A stretch of 64,000 bases of DNA from Pseudomonas oryzicola (GCF_014269185.2 NZ_JABWRZ020000001.1:3311001-3375000), one strand, 5' to 3'. Counted from the first letter of the stretch, positions 7,450 to 16,549 are shown. Program-made: numbers and translations. The notes: generated by a model from the sequence alone, not told the origin.

Positions 7450-8388
7450 GTGAGCCTGAACGTGAAAACATCCCTGTCCATCCTCAGCCTGCTGCTGTTG
7501 CTCACAGGTACCGCGACCCTCCCGTCGACCGCTGCTGCACAATCCCCGGCCCAGGTTCAACGTGACCCGTCCAAGCTGCACCTGGCTTCGGGCAGCGCTC
7601 TGCTGATCGATCTGAACACCAACCAGGAGCTGTATTCGAACCACGCCGACCGCGTGGTGCCGATCGCCTCGGTGACCAAGCTGATGACCGCCATGGTAGT
7701 GCTCGACGCCAAGCAGCCCATGGATGAAATGCTCACCATGACCATCGCCAACAACCCGGAAATGAAAGGCGTGTATTCGCGTGTGCGCCTGGGCAGCCAG
7801 CTGGACCGCCGCGAAACCTTGCTGATTACCCTGATGTCGTCGGAAAACCGGGCGGCCAATACCCTGGCCAACCATTACCCGGGGGGCTACCCGGCGTTCA
7901 TCAAGGCGATGAACGCCAAGGCCCGTAGCCTGGGCATGGCGCACACCCGCTACGTCGAACCGACCGGCCTGTCGACGCAGAACGTGTCCACCGCCCGCGA
8001 CCTGGCCAAGCTGCTGATGGCCTCGCGCAAGTACCCGATGCTGAGCGAGCTGTCGACCACGCGCGAGAAGACCGTGGCCTTCCGCAAGCCCAACTACACG
8101 CTGGGCTTCCGCAATACCGACCATTTGGTGAACAAGAGCAATTGGGACATCAAGCTGACCAAGACCGGCTTCACCAATGAGGCCGGGCACTGCCTGGTGC
8201 TGTTGACCCGCATGGACAACCGCCCGGTGGCCATGGTCATCCTCGATGCGTTTGGCAAGTACACCCACTTCGCCGATGCCAGCCGCATGCGCCAGTGGCT
8301 GGAAACCGGTGCCGCCAAGCCAGCGCCGGCGGTGGCCATGCAGTACAAGGCAGAGCGGCAGAACAAAGGGCGCCTGGCGGCGGAATGA
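7450..8388 (+). CDS. pbpG: Serine-type D-Ala-D-Ala endopeptidase (PBP7)
   Basis: This is a periplasmic low-molecular-weight penicillin-binding protein that cuts DD-cross-links in peptidoglycan. All three SxxK-enzyme motifs are present: SVTK (Ser74), SEN (131-133) and KTG (238-240). An N-terminal signal peptide ([10 protein letters not shown]...TAAA) precedes the catalytic domain and the length (312) suits PbpG. Start is GTG at 7450 or, equally likely, GTG at 7462 (VKTSLSIL); neither has a strong ribosome-binding site. The gene follows the integrase remnant, with 118 bp of AT-richer promoter DNA between. Confidence 0.9.
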   Translation: MSLNVKTSLSILSLLLLLTGTATLPSTAAAQSPAQVQRDPSKLHLASGSALLIDLNTNQELYSNHADRVVPIASVTKLMTAMVVLDAKQPMDEMLTMTIANNPEMKGVYSRVRLGSQLDRRETLLITLMSSENRAANTLANHYPGGYPAFIKAMNAKARSLGMAHTRYVEPTGLSTQNVSTARDLAKLLMASRKYPMLSELSTTREKTVAFRKPNYTLGFRNTDHLVNKSNWDIKLTKTGFTNEAGHCLVLLTRMDNRPVAMVILDAFGKYTHFADASRMRQWLETGAAKPAPAVAMQYKAERQNKGRLAAE

Positions 8389-8462
8389 CGGCGCTTGGTG
8401 ACAGCGCTGTTTAGGCCAGGGGCGCGGGTGTCCGTCGAAAGAGGGATTGCGTCTATCGGATC

Positions 8463-8516
8463 GAGCGCCGCGCGGGCGGCGCATCGCGGATGAATCCGCT
8501 CCTACATTTGTTGCAA
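8463..8516. repeat. REP element, left copy flanking the RAYT gene
   Basis: This 54-bp element contains the REP palindrome ATCGCGGATGAATCCGCT followed by CCTACA and a GC-rich dyad. It is repeated in inverted orientation at 9124-9177 with only three mismatches by eye. The two copies bracket the transposase gene. Confidence 0.85.
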
Positions 8517-8544
8517 TCTGCCGAGCCTGGTCAGCCTTTGGGGA

Positions 8545-9009
8545 TCAGATCCATATTGCATCCCAATGCGGATAGTCTGCGATTCTGTTCACCAAGCCCG
8601 CTCTCAGTGGGTTGGCAACGATGTACCTTGCGGCCTTGACCACATCTTCGTCCCTGCGTAGGGCGCGGTCGTGATATCCGGCTTGCCAGACAGGGGCCGT
8701 AATGCTTCCCGTCTTTCGCAAACTGTGACTCGACCTCGCTTTGAAGCGGCGCATCAGTGTGCTCAGGGTTATTTCTTTCAGTTCGATCAGCCAATGAACA
8801 TGGTCAGGCATGACAACCCAGGCCAATGAATGGCAACTGTGTTCCTGCTCTGTCATGCGCAGATGGCGAATCACGATGCGAGCGTGTTGAAAGTTCACGA
8901 ACAGCGGGCGACGGTTTTGGGTGACGGTTGTGAGCAGATAGATTCTGCCGGGTTCTGAGCACCTGCCACGGCGCAGCAGACAACCTTTCGGGAAGTGCAT
9001 GATGGTCAT
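8545..9009 (-). CDS. rayT: REP-associated tyrosine transposase (RAYT, IS200/IS605-like)
   Basis: The 154-residue protein is a Y1 HUH-type single-strand transposase domesticated to mobilise REP sequences. The HUH motif is MPDHVHWL and the catalytic-tyrosine helix is QAGYHDRALR, with the family-typical ARYIVANPLRAGLV following. The N-terminus (RGRCSEPGRIYLLTTVT) is the conserved first strand. Start is ATG at 9009 or 9000. It is flanked on both sides by inverted copies of a REP, the expected arrangement for a RAYT and its cognate repeats. All key residues look intact. Confidence 0.9.
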   Translation of the reverse strand: MTIMHFPKGCLLRRGRCSEPGRIYLLTTVTQNRRPLFVNFQHARIVIRHLRMTEQEHSCHSLAWVVMPDHVHWLIELKEITLSTLMRRFKARSSHSLRKTGSITAPVWQAGYHDRALRRDEDVVKAARYIVANPLRAGLVNRIADYPHWDAIWI

Positions 9010-9123
9010 CCATGACTATGCGATTCCCGCTTCAGCTTAGAATTGCCTGCAAAAGGCAGTGGGACAATAGGGTTTGCAGATGTGTCCCCCGCCAGGCGAC
9101 CATGGTGTAACAGGTTCGGCACG

Positions 9124-9177
9124 TTGCAACAAATGTAGGAGCGGATTTATCCGCGATGCGCCGCGCGGGCGGCGCTC
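9124..9177. repeat. REP element, right inverted copy flanking the RAYT gene
   Basis: This is the reverse complement of the element at 8463-8516 apart from three differences, two of them in the GC-rich dyad. It lies between the RAYT promoter side and the FlxA-like gene. Confidence 0.85.
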
Positions 9178-9227
9178 AAGCTGCTCAGCCAGTGCACCAT
9201 CGCGCACGCTCGAGGCTGTATCCAGCG

Positions 9228-9665
9228 TCAGGCCTGGGTACTGACCATCCCACCCGCACTGCTGCCACCGGTGGTCTGCAATGCTTCGAGCAACTGGGCG
9301 GTGGCCTGCAGGATTTCACCATTGAGCGTGGCGATGCTCGCCTGCCTGGCACTCACCGCAGCCAGTTTGGCCGTTTCTTCCATCGGCTGAGCCATCAACA
9401 GGGCCAATTGCTTCTGCTCGTCGGCCAACTGCTTCTGCAGCCGCTTGATCATCTCGCGCAATTGCTTGATATGCGCAGGTTCAGCACTGTCGCTGCTGCT
9501 CTCGGCACCTTGGGCTTTGCTGTCAGCGCTGACTTTCGACAGGTCGACCTGAGTGCTGGCTGCCCCGCCCTCTTCGTTCTTCTGCACATCCGGGCTGGCG
9601 ACCGCCGAGGTGCTGCCCGACACTTGGCCCGCGGTGCCGACGCTGATTGCTGCAATGGCGCTCAT
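9228..9665 (-). CDS. FlxA-like coiled-coil protein
   Basis: The 145-residue protein has a low-complexity Ser/Ala/Gly N-terminus and a central coiled coil (HIKQLREMIKRLQKQLADEQKQLALLMAQ) typical of the FlxA-like family, then an Ala/Gln-rich helix and a Gly/Ser tail. In enterobacteria flxA is a flagellar-sigma-dependent gene of unknown function. No flagellar genes are nearby here. No signal peptide or membrane segment is visible. It is divergent from pvdA with about 200 bp between them. Confidence 0.7.
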   Translation of the reverse strand: MSAIAAISVGTAGQVSGSTSAVASPDVQKNEEGGAASTQVDLSKVSADSKAQGAESSSDSAEPAHIKQLREMIKRLQKQLADEQKQLALLMAQPMEETAKLAAVSARQASIATLNGEILQATAQLLEALQTTGGSSAGGMVSTQA

Positions 9666-9767
9666 GTGTTTCTCCCTGCAAAAAAATGAGTCCTTGATCT
9701 GATCTGCCTATCGGCCGCAAGGCGCAGGTCTTTAGCCCCGGCTTGTTACCAAGCAGCCGGCCGCCGG

Positions 9768-9791
9768 TAAATTCCCGAGTGTTTGGCTCGT
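9768..9791 (+). promoter_or_regulatory. PvdS (iron-starvation sigma) promoter of pvdA
   Basis: TAAAT (9768-9772) is followed by exactly 16 bp and then CGT (9789-9791), the defined PvdS-dependent iron-starvation box. It lies 77 bp upstream of the pvdA start. Confidence 0.75.
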
Positions 9792-9867
9792 TCCAACCCA
9801 TGTACCTACGCAGGCGCCGGCTCATGCCCGGCGTGCGTCCACCTTCGATCACTATGGAATCGCAGCC

Positions 9868-11202
9868 ATGAGCCAGTCTGCACACCCGGAAACTGTCAAG
9901 GACTTGATCGGCGTGGGCTTCGGCCCTTCCAACCTGGCCCTGGCCATCGCCCTGGAAGAACTCGCCGAGTCCCAGGGCCATGCCCTCGATGCGCTGTTCA
10001 TCGACAAGCAGCAGGACTACCGCTGGCACGGCGAAACCCTGGCGACCCAGAGCGAGCTGCAGATCTCGTTCCTCAAGGACCTGGTATCGCTGCGCAACCC
10101 CACCAGCCCCTACAGCTTCGTCAACTACCTGCACCAGAAGCAGCGCCTGGCCGACTTCATCAACCTCGGCACCTTCTACCCCTGCCGCCTCGAGTACAAC
10201 GACTACCTGCGCTGGGCCGCCGAGCACTTCGCTACCCAGGCGGTGTATGGCGAAGAGGTGCTGCGCATCGAGCCGGAAGTGCAGGCCGGCCGGGTCGAAC
10301 ACCTGCGCCTGGTTTCGCGTGACGGACAAGGGCGGGAATACAGCCGCCGTACCCGTTCGGTGGTGGTCGGTAGCGGCGGCACGCCGAAAATACCGGAGAA
10401 GTTCGCCGCCTTCAGCGAAGACCCGCGGGTATTCCACCACTCCCGGTACCTGAGCAGCCTGAACAAGCTGCCGTGCACCGCCGGCACACCGATGCGCATT
10501 GCCGTGATCGGGTCAGGCCAGAGCGCCGCCGAGGCGTTCATCGACCTCAACGACAGCTACCCGTCGGTCAAGGTCGACATGATTCTGCGCGGCTCGGCAC
10601 TCAAGCCGGCCGATGACAGCCCGTTCGTCAACGAGATCTTCGCGCCGGACTACACTGACCTGGTCTACAACGAACCGGCCGACCAGCGCAGCAAGCTGCT
10701 CGGCGAATACCACAACACCAACTACTCGGTGGTCGACCTCAACCTGATCGAGCGCATCTACGGCATCCTCTACCGGCAGAAAGTGGCTCACCAGTACCGC
10801 CACAATGTCCTGTGCCGACGCCAGGTGGAAACGGTGGTAGCCACCCGCGAGGGGCTGGAACTGACCCTGCGCGACCTTGCTACCGGCCAGCAGCAAACCC
10901 ACCGCTATGACGCCGTGATCCTCGCCACCGGCTACGAACGCCGCTCGCACCGTGACCTGCTGGCACCGCTGGCCGGCTACCTTGACGATTTCCGTGTCGA
11001 CCGCAACTACCGCGTGCTGGCCAGCCCCGACCTGCAGGCCTCGGTGTACCTGCAAGGCTTCTGCGAAAACAGCCACGGCCTAAGTGACACCCTGCTTTCG
11101 GTACTACCTGCACGCGCGGCAGAGATCGGCCGCGCGCTGTACCAGGACCTGGCGCAGTTGCACGGTAGGCAGCAGCCGGCCGTCGCCCTGACCCGCGCCT
11201 GA
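9868..11202 (+). CDS. pvdA: L-ornithine N5-monooxygenase (pyoverdine biosynthesis)
   Basis: This flavin enzyme hydroxylates the side-chain nitrogen of L-ornithine with NADPH and O2, making the hydroxamate precursor of pyoverdine. The 444-residue protein opens with the FAD-binding GVGFGPSNLALAIALEE motif, continues with the family block around LKDLVSLRNPTSPYSF, has a second nucleotide-binding motif (VIGSGQSAAEAF) for NADPH and the ATGYE motif near residue 350. The length is that of PvdA. It is preceded by a PvdS promoter and followed by a hairpin and the fpv genes. The other biosynthetic genes (NRPS, pvdH) are not in the window. Confidence 0.92.
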   Translation: MSQSAHPETVKDLIGVGFGPSNLALAIALEELAESQGHALDALFIDKQQDYRWHGETLATQSELQISFLKDLVSLRNPTSPYSFVNYLHQKQRLADFINLGTFYPCRLEYNDYLRWAAEHFATQAVYGEEVLRIEPEVQAGRVEHLRLVSRDGQGREYSRRTRSVVVGSGGTPKIPEKFAAFSEDPRVFHHSRYLSSLNKLPCTAGTPMRIAVIGSGQSAAEAFIDLNDSYPSVKVDMILRGSALKPADDSPFVNEIFAPDYTDLVYNEPADQRSKLLGEYHNTNYSVVDLNLIERIYGILYRQKVAHQYRHNVLCRRQVETVVATREGLELTLRDLATGQQQTHRYDAVILATGYERRSHRDLLAPLAGYLDDFRVDRNYRVLASPDLQASVYLQGFCENSHGLSDTLLSVLPARAAEIGRALYQDLAQLHGRQQPAVALTRA

Positions 11203-11222
11203 GCCGCTGCCTACCACTGCCT

Positions 11223-11254
11223 GGCCGGCCCGGCGCAATACGCGCGGGCCGGCC
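11223..11254 (+). terminator. Hairpin downstream of pvdA
   Basis: A 10-bp GC stem (GGCCGGCCCG/CGGGCCGGCC) with a 12-base loop lies 20 bp after the pvdA stop and is followed by TTGGTGCTT. It is probably a terminator, although the T tract is weak. Confidence 0.5.
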
Positions 11255-11294
11255 TTGGTGCTTCTGAAACATTTGTTTGCATTTAAAACGGCAG

Positions 11295-11313
11295 GATTTT
11301 GATTCTCATTCGT
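11295..11313. promoter_or_regulatory. Candidate Fur box upstream of fpvG
   Basis: GATTTTGATTCTCATTCGT matches the 19-bp Fur consensus at 12 positions by eye. It lies about 65 bp before the fpvG start, where iron repression would be expected. Confidence 0.45.
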
Positions 11314-11375
11314 CCTTATCAGTACAGCCGCTTTGGCTGGGCACACGCTCGACCACCCTTGCAGAAGACTGTCCG

Positions 11376-12569
11376 ATGGCGAAAACCGCGAAAAAATCGA
11401 AATCCAGGCTTTGGTTCCTTGTCCACAGCTGGCTCGCCCTGCCGATCTGGTTCTTTGTCCTGATCGTCTGTTTCACCGGCATGCTCGCCGTGGTCAGCCA
11501 GGAAATCGTCTGGCTGGCCAACCCGGATGTACGCGCCAACAAGCCCGATGGCAACGTCGAACGCCTGACTTTCCAGCAGGTGCTGGATGCGTTGCACAGG
11601 GCCGAACCGGACATGGTGGTGGAGCGCCTGACCCAACCCGACGGTTCGCACTTTGCCGTCAAGGCCGATGTCACCCTGCCTGACGGCAGCAGCCCGACGT
11701 TGTACGTAAACCCGTACACCGGCGCGATCCAGGGCAAGACGCCCGACTTCAACTTCGAGGCCTTCACCCGTGCCCTGCACGGCTGGTGGCTGGTGCCGTT
11801 CACCCATGGCTTCAGCTGGGGCTGGTACCTGGTGTCGCTGCTCGGCCTGCCCATGCTGGCGTCGCTGGTCACCGGCCTGGTGGTGTACAAGAAATTCTGG
11901 AAAGGCTTCTTCAAGCCGGTGCGCACCGGCCATGGCTCGCGGATTTTCTGGGGCGACCTGCATCGCCTGGCCGGGGTCTGGTCGATCTGGTTCATTGCGG
12001 TCATCTCCATTACCGGCACCTGGTTTCTGATCCAGGCGATCCTGTTCGACAACCACATCACCATTTCCAGCCGCCCGGTCGTGCCGGTGATCGCCCGCGA
12101 GGACGTGCCGCAAAGCCCGGATGGCAGCCCGGCACCACGCATCGACCTGGATGAAGCCGCGCGTATTGCCGGCCTGGCGGTGCCGGGGCTGCAGATCAAC
12201 TTCATCACCCTGCCCGCCTCCGCCTACAGCCACGTCACCCTGGCCGGGCCGGGCTGGTACCCGCTGATGTTCCAGAGTGCTTCGGTGAACCCCTATACGC
12301 GCAAGGTCGACAGCCAGTTCCTGCTCAGCGACCGCTCGGCACTGGAGTTCGTCACCGAATCCATGCGCCCGTTGCATACCGGCGATTTCGGCGGCCTGCC
12401 GATCAAGCTGGTGTGGTTCTTCTTCGGTTTGATCCTCACCCTGATGGTGTTCAGCGGCTTGCTGATCTGGACCAGACGCACCGCCCAGGCCACCGCCGCC
12501 GCGCTCAAGCGCAGCGAACGCGCGCCGCGCCCGGCACACCCTGACACCACCGCGGGGGTGCACCCATGA
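11376..12569 (+). CDS. fpvG: PepSY-type inner-membrane reductase for ferripyoverdine
   Basis: In P. aeruginosa FpvG is the inner-membrane protein that reduces Fe(III) in periplasmic ferripyoverdine so that iron can be released. This 397-residue protein shows a PepSY-associated TM architecture: a first membrane helix (WLALPIWFFVLIVCFTGML), a periplasmic PepSY region, a helix pair around residue 155-175, another near 215-235, and a last helix (FFFGLILTLMVFSGLLIW). Conserved histidines at helix edges (VHSWL, LHGWW, DLHRL) fit haem binding. The start at 11376 (MAKTAKKSK) is chosen over an upstream ATG because it gives a basic N-terminus directly before the first helix. It overlaps fpvH by 4 bp. 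Confidence 0.82.
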   Translation: MAKTAKKSKSRLWFLVHSWLALPIWFFVLIVCFTGMLAVVSQEIVWLANPDVRANKPDGNVERLTFQQVLDALHRAEPDMVVERLTQPDGSHFAVKADVTLPDGSSPTLYVNPYTGAIQGKTPDFNFEAFTRALHGWWLVPFTHGFSWGWYLVSLLGLPMLASLVTGLVVYKKFWKGFFKPVRTGHGSRIFWGDLHRLAGVWSIWFIAVISITGTWFLIQAILFDNHITISSRPVVPVIAREDVPQSPDGSPAPRIDLDEAARIAGLAVPGLQINFITLPASAYSHVTLAGPGWYPLMFQSASVNPYTRKVDSQFLLSDRSALEFVTESMRPLHTGDFGGLPIKLVWFFFGLILTLMVFSGLLIWTRRTAQATAAALKRSERAPRPAHPDTTAGVHP

Positions 12570-13105
12570 GCAAGGTTCAAACCCTGCCCGGCAGCCCGCT
12601 GAAGCGGCTGTGGCTGAAATGGCGCTTCCACCTGAATGCCCTGCTGATTCTCATCCCGCTGGGCTTCATGCCGAAGTACTTCGCCGATGCCAAACTGTTC
12701 CGTGGCGAAGCCGGCCTTGGCGCCAATGTGATCAGCGACATTCAGGTCGGCCCCTACCGCCTCGACCTGGCCGAACTGCGTGACGAGGCCCCCCGCGTCG
12801 ACGGCCCGGCCGGGTATTTCAAGGTATTCAACGCCGCGTTGTGCAAGGCCTGTATCAAGGAGGTCAAGGCCGCTTACCTGCGCATCGGCAAACCGCGCAG
12901 CTTGCGCGCCGCCGGCACCATTTTCTTTGGCGCGCCATACCACATGGGCACTTCGCTGCCCATCCCACCCCGCACCCGCGCGGACGCGCAGATCTGGATC
13001 ACCCTGGAAGGCTGGGACGGCAGCCTGCACCAGGCGTCAGTGCCCCTGGCCAAGGCATCGCCAGCCACCGTGGCCTGGCTCGAGAAACAAGGAGGCAAGA
13101 AATGA
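12566..13105 (+). CDS. fpvH: Ferripyoverdine iron-release protein FpvH
   Basis: Position and size match FpvH, the second gene of the fpvGHJK set and the partner that assists FpvG. The 179-residue protein has one N-terminal membrane helix (ALLILIPLGFMPKYF) and a periplasmic domain with a CxxC pair (ALCKACIKEV) that could carry redox or metal chemistry. It starts with ATGA overlap on fpvG and ends 4 bp into fpvJ, so it is translationally coupled on both sides. The CxxC role is inferred. Confidence 0.78.
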   Translation: MSKVQTLPGSPLKRLWLKWRFHLNALLILIPLGFMPKYFADAKLFRGEAGLGANVISDIQVGPYRLDLAELRDEAPRVDGPAGYFKVFNAALCKACIKEVKAAYLRIGKPRSLRAAGTIFFGAPYHMGTSLPIPPRTRADAQIWITLEGWDGSLHQASVPLAKASPATVAWLEKQGGKK

Positions 13106-13422
13106 AACACCTGTTGCGCATCCTCGCCCTGCCTGTGCTGGTGCTAAGCGCCGGCCCAGCCCTGGCACACAACCCGATGTGCGAGTGCGAAGGGCTGGCC
13201 GGTGGCCAGGTCAAGTGCACCGGCGGCTTCTCGGACGGCAGCGGCGCCCCCGGGGTGACTCTGGATGTGATCGGCTACGACGAACAGGTACTGGTCGGCG
13301 GCAAGCTCGGCGATGATTCGACGCTGACCTTCAAGCGTCCGGACGGCGAATTCTATGTGCTGTTCGATGCCGGCCCCGGGCATGTGGTGGAAGTCGACCA
13401 TGCCGATATCAGCCAGCCATGA
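13102..13422 (+). CDS. fpvJ: Periplasmic protein FpvJ of the ferripyoverdine iron-release system
   Basis: The ATG at 13102 has GGAGG 7 bp upstream and gives 106 residues with a clear signal peptide (LLRILALPVLVLSAGPALA). The mature part begins HNPMCECEGL, includes a further Cys, and folds as a likely small beta domain (GYDEQVLVGGKLGDDSTLTF). It is the third gene of the fpvGHJK order known from P. aeruginosa. It overlaps fpvK by ATGA. Confidence 0.75.
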   Translation: MKHLLRILALPVLVLSAGPALAHNPMCECEGLAGGQVKCTGGFSDGSGAPGVTLDVIGYDEQVLVGGKLGDDSTLTFKRPDGEFYVLFDAGPGHVVEVDHADISQP

Positions 13423-13988
13423 GCCGCTGCCAAGTGATCCGCCCGGCCGGTGCCGGGCACGAAACCCTGTACGTGCTGCTGGTCAGCCTGCTGATCGTGG
13501 TGCTCGCCGCCAGCGTGGTGCTGATGCGTGGTGAGCGCGAGGACGAACAGGCCATCGCCAGCCACCAGATCGATGCCCGCCGCGACCTCACCGCTGCCGA
13601 GCAAGGCCTGTACACCGACCTGCGGGTGGCCTTCGACGAAATCCGCCTGCTGCATGAAGAAAACGCCGCCGTCCCCAGCGTAAGCACCCTGGCCGAGGAC
13701 GGCCTGCCGCCGTTCGTGGCCGACGCCGGCAGCCAGCGCCGCGGCAGCCATCAGTGGTCGTGGCTGCAGGCCGGTGCCTACCTGGGTCGCAGCCAGGCCC
13801 CGGAAGTAGCCGGCAGCCTGTTGTTGATCGTACCGAACGACAGCGCTGGCGAAGCAGATATCTGGCTGCGCCGCGACACCGCCGCCGCGCCCCCGGGCGA
13901 CCTCGGCCAGGCCGCACTGATCGCTGCCGGCTGGCGGCAAGTAGTCAGTCATTACGACGCCGGGGTCACCCGCGAACACCGTCACTGA
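13419..13988 (+). CDS. fpvK: Membrane-anchored protein FpvK of the ferripyoverdine iron-release system
   Basis: The 189-residue protein has one N-terminal helix (LYVLLVSLLIVVLAASVVLM) followed by a soluble periplasmic region. The order places it as FpvK. The terminal His-rich tail (TREHRH) is notable and might touch metal, but this is speculation. It is coupled to fpvJ by an ATGA overlap and is followed after 16 bp by fpvC. Confidence 0.75.
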   Translation: MSRCQVIRPAGAGHETLYVLLVSLLIVVLAASVVLMRGEREDEQAIASHQIDARRDLTAAEQGLYTDLRVAFDEIRLLHEENAAVPSVSTLAEDGLPPFVADAGSQRRGSHQWSWLQAGAYLGRSQAPEVAGSLLLIVPNDSAGEADIWLRRDTAAAPPGDLGQAALIAAGWRQVVSHYDAGVTREHRH

Positions 13989-14004
13989 ACCCAAGGACTC
14001 CCCC

Positions 14005-14907
14005 ATGTTCCGCTCCGCCCTCGCCCTGCTCCTGGCTCTTGCCCTGCCGGCATCGGCCATGGCCGATAACGGCAAGCCGCTGCGCATCGGCATCACCCTG
14101 CACCCCTATTACAGCTACGTGAGCAACATCGTCGGCGACAAGGCCGAAGTGGTGCCGTTGATCCCGGCAGGTTTCAACCCGCATGCCTACGAACCACGGG
14201 CGCAGGACATCAAGCGTATCGGTACGCTGGATGTGGTGGTGCTCAACGGCGTGGGCCATGACGACTTTGCCGGGCGCATGATCGCCGCCAGCGAAAAGCC
14301 CGCTATCCAGACCATCGAGGCCAACCAGAACGTGCCGTTGCTGGCGGCCACCGGCATTGCCGCCCGCGGTGCCGGCAAGGTAGTCAACCCGCACACCTTC
14401 CTGTCGATCAGCACCAGCATCGCCCAGGTCAACAATATCGCTCGCGAGCTGGGCAAGCTCGACCCGGACAACGCCAGGCTGTACAGGCAAAATGCCCGAG
14501 CCTACGCCAAGCGCCTGCGCATCCTGCGGGCCGAGGCCCTGGCCAAGGTCACCGAAGCACCCGGCGCCAGCTTCCGGGTGGCCACCATCCATGCCGCCTA
14601 CGACTATCTGGTGCGCGACTTCGGCCTGGAGGTGACAGCGGTGGTCGAGCCAGCCCATGGCATCGAGCCCAGCCCGGCCCAGTTGAAGAGAACCATCGAC
14701 CAGCTGAAGGCCCTGGATGTGCGGGTGATTTTTTCGGAAATGGATTTTCCGTCCGCCTATGTCGAAACCATCCAGCGTGAATCCGGCGTGCGCCTCTACC
14801 CGCTCACGCACATTTCCTATGGCGAATACACCAGGGACAAGTACGAAGTGGAAATGCAGCGCAACCTCGACACTGTCGTGCGCGCCATCCAGGAGAACCG
14901 CACATGA
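14005..14907 (+). CDS. fpvC: Periplasmic metal-binding protein FpvC
   Basis: FpvC belongs to the ZnuA/cluster-9 family of metal-binding proteins and in P. aeruginosa receives iron released from pyoverdine. The 300-residue protein has a signal peptide ending at SAMA and the conserved His ligands in HPYYSYV, NPHAYEP and NPHTF. It lacks the long His-rich loop of true ZnuA zinc scavengers. It overlaps fpvD by ATGA and forms an ABC system with fpvD and fpvE, with fpvF as a second binding protein. Confidence 0.82.
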   Translation: MFRSALALLLALALPASAMADNGKPLRIGITLHPYYSYVSNIVGDKAEVVPLIPAGFNPHAYEPRAQDIKRIGTLDVVVLNGVGHDDFAGRMIAASEKPAIQTIEANQNVPLLAATGIAARGAGKVVNPHTFLSISTSIAQVNNIARELGKLDPDNARLYRQNARAYAKRLRILRAEALAKVTEAPGASFRVATIHAAYDYLVRDFGLEVTAVVEPAHGIEPSPAQLKRTIDQLKALDVRVIFSEMDFPSAYVETIQRESGVRLYPLTHISYGEYTRDKYEVEMQRNLDTVVRAIQENRT

Positions 14908-15650
14908 CCGCCGCTGCCAACCTGCTGGCGACCTGCGGGCCACGCATTGAGTTCGCCGGCATCGACCTGACCCTGGGCGGCACCCGCATCCTTGACCAGG
15001 TCAGCTTCAGCGTGGCCGCCGGCAGCGTGCACGCCATCGTCGGCCCCAACGGCGGTGGCAAGAGCTCGCTGATCAAGACCCTGCTCGGGCAGATGCCGCA
15101 CCAGGGCCGGTTGGCCTTGCACTGGCCCGCAGGGCACGAGGTGATCGGTTACGTACCACAGGCGCTGGAGTTCGACCGTGGCCTGCCAATGACCGTGAAT
15201 GACTTCATGGCCGCGCTGTGCCAGCGCCGCCCGGCCTTCCTCGGCCTGTCGCGGCAAGTGCAGCCGGCCATCGACGCGGCTCTGGCGCGGGTCGGCATGC
15301 TCGACAAGCGCAAGCGGCGCATGGGTGCGCTGTCGGGTGGCGAACGCCAGCGCGTGCTGCTGGCGCAGGGCCTGGTCCCGGCGCCGCAGTTGCTGGTGCT
15401 GGACGAGCCGATGTCGGCCCTTGATGAAGCCGGTATCCAGGTGTTCGAACAGTTGCTGCGCGGCTGGCGCCAGGCCGGCACCACCGTGCTGTGGATCGAG
15501 CACGACCTGCAGGCCGTGCTGCGCCTGAGCGACCGGGTGACTGGCCTGAACCGCCAGGTGCTGTTCGATGCCCCACCGGCCCAGGCCTTGACCCCGGAGC
15601 GTCTGCTGGGGCTGTTCTCCGTTCACCCGCGCAGCGAGGGGCGTGCCTGA
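14904..15650 (+). CDS. fpvD: ABC transporter ATPase FpvD
   Basis: The 248-residue ATPase has Walker A GPNGGGKSS, signature LSGGERQR and Walker B LLVLDEP, followed by the switch His in WIEHD. It belongs to the metal-type (ZnuC/MntB) ABC ATPases and powers FpvE. It starts 4 bp inside fpvC and its stop shares one base with the fpvE start (TGATG), so stoichiometric coupled translation is likely. Confidence 0.85.
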   Translation: MTAAANLLATCGPRIEFAGIDLTLGGTRILDQVSFSVAAGSVHAIVGPNGGGKSSLIKTLLGQMPHQGRLALHWPAGHEVIGYVPQALEFDRGLPMTVNDFMAALCQRRPAFLGLSRQVQPAIDAALARVGMLDKRKRRMGALSGGERQRVLLAQGLVPAPQLLVLDEPMSALDEAGIQVFEQLLRGWRQAGTTVLWIEHDLQAVLRLSDRVTGLNRQVLFDAPPAQALTPERLLGLFSVHPRSEGRA

Positions 15651-16549
15651 TGAGTCTTGAATCCTTGCGCCAGCTGGTCCAGGGCTGGGCCACGGCCGGT
15701 TACCTGCCCGAGGCGCTGGCCTACGGTTTCGTGGTCAACGCCTTGCTGGCAGGCCTGATGATCGGCCCGGTACTGGGCGGCCTGGGTACGCTGGTGGTGG
15801 TCAAGCGCTTCGCCTTTTTCTCCGAGGCAGTCGGCCATGCCGCGCTGACCGGTGTGGCCATCGGCATCCTGCTGGGCGAGCCCTATACCGGCCCGTACGG
15901 CAGCCTGTTCGGCTACTGCCTGCTGTTCGGCATCCTGCTCAACTTCCTGCGCAACCGTACCGGGCTGTCGCCGGACACGCTGATCGGTGTGTTTCTCTCG
16001 GTATCGCTGGCGCTGGGCGCCAGCCTGCTGTTGATGCTGGCAGGCAAGATCAATGTGCATATCCTCGAGAACGTCCTGTTCGGCTCGGTATTGACCGTCA
16101 GCGGCCAGGACCTGCTGGTGCTGGGCATCGTCGCGCTGCTGGTACTGGCCCTGGCCGTGCCCCTGTACAACCGCATCATGCTGGCCAGCTTCAACCCGCA
16201 GCTGGCGGCAGTGCGCGGGGTGGCAGTGAAGACCCTGGATTACCTGTTCGTGGCGTTGGTGACCTTGGTGACTGTAGCGGCAGTCAAGGTGATCGGTGCG
16301 ATCCTGGTCGGGGCGCTGCTGGTGATTCCGGCTGCCACTGCGCGCCTGGTCAGCCAGTCGCTCAAAGGGTTCTTCTTCCTGTCGGTGCTGATCGCCACCT
16401 TGAGTACGCTGCTCGGCATCCTGCTGCCGATCGTCTTCGACCTGCCGGTGCCATCGGGTGCCGCGATCATCCTGGTGGCCGGCATCTGCTTTGCCCTGGC
16501 TGCGCTGGCCCGCGCCCTCATTCCCCGCCTGCAAGGAAACCCGGCATGA
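15650..16549 (+). CDS. fpvE: ABC transporter permease FpvE
   Basis: The start at 15650 shares an A with the fpvD stop (TGATG) and gives a 299-residue metal-type ABC-3 permease with about eight membrane helices. Family-typical segments are visible: GTLVVVKRFAFFSEAVGHAALTG early and GAILVGALLVIPAATARL late. With FpvD it makes the inner-membrane channel that imports iron freed from pyoverdine. Confidence 0.83.
   Translation: MSLESLRQLVQGWATAGYLPEALAYGFVVNALLAGLMIGPVLGGLGTLVVVKRFAFFSEAVGHAALTGVAIGILLGEPYTGPYGSLFGYCLLFGILLNFLRNRTGLSPDTLIGVFLSVSLALGASLLLMLAGKINVHILENVLFGSVLTVSGQDLLVLGIVALLVLALAVPLYNRIMLASFNPQLAAVRGVAVKTLDYLFVALVTLVTVAAVKVIGAILVGALLVIPAATARLVSQSLKGFFFLSVLIATLSTLLGILLPIVFDLPVPSGAAIILVAGICFALAALARALIPRLQGNPA

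Noticed and set aside
15623-16534. Minus-strand frame of 303 codons over fpvE
   Set aside because: Gln/His/Arg-rich antisense shadow of a membrane-protein gene with no motif.
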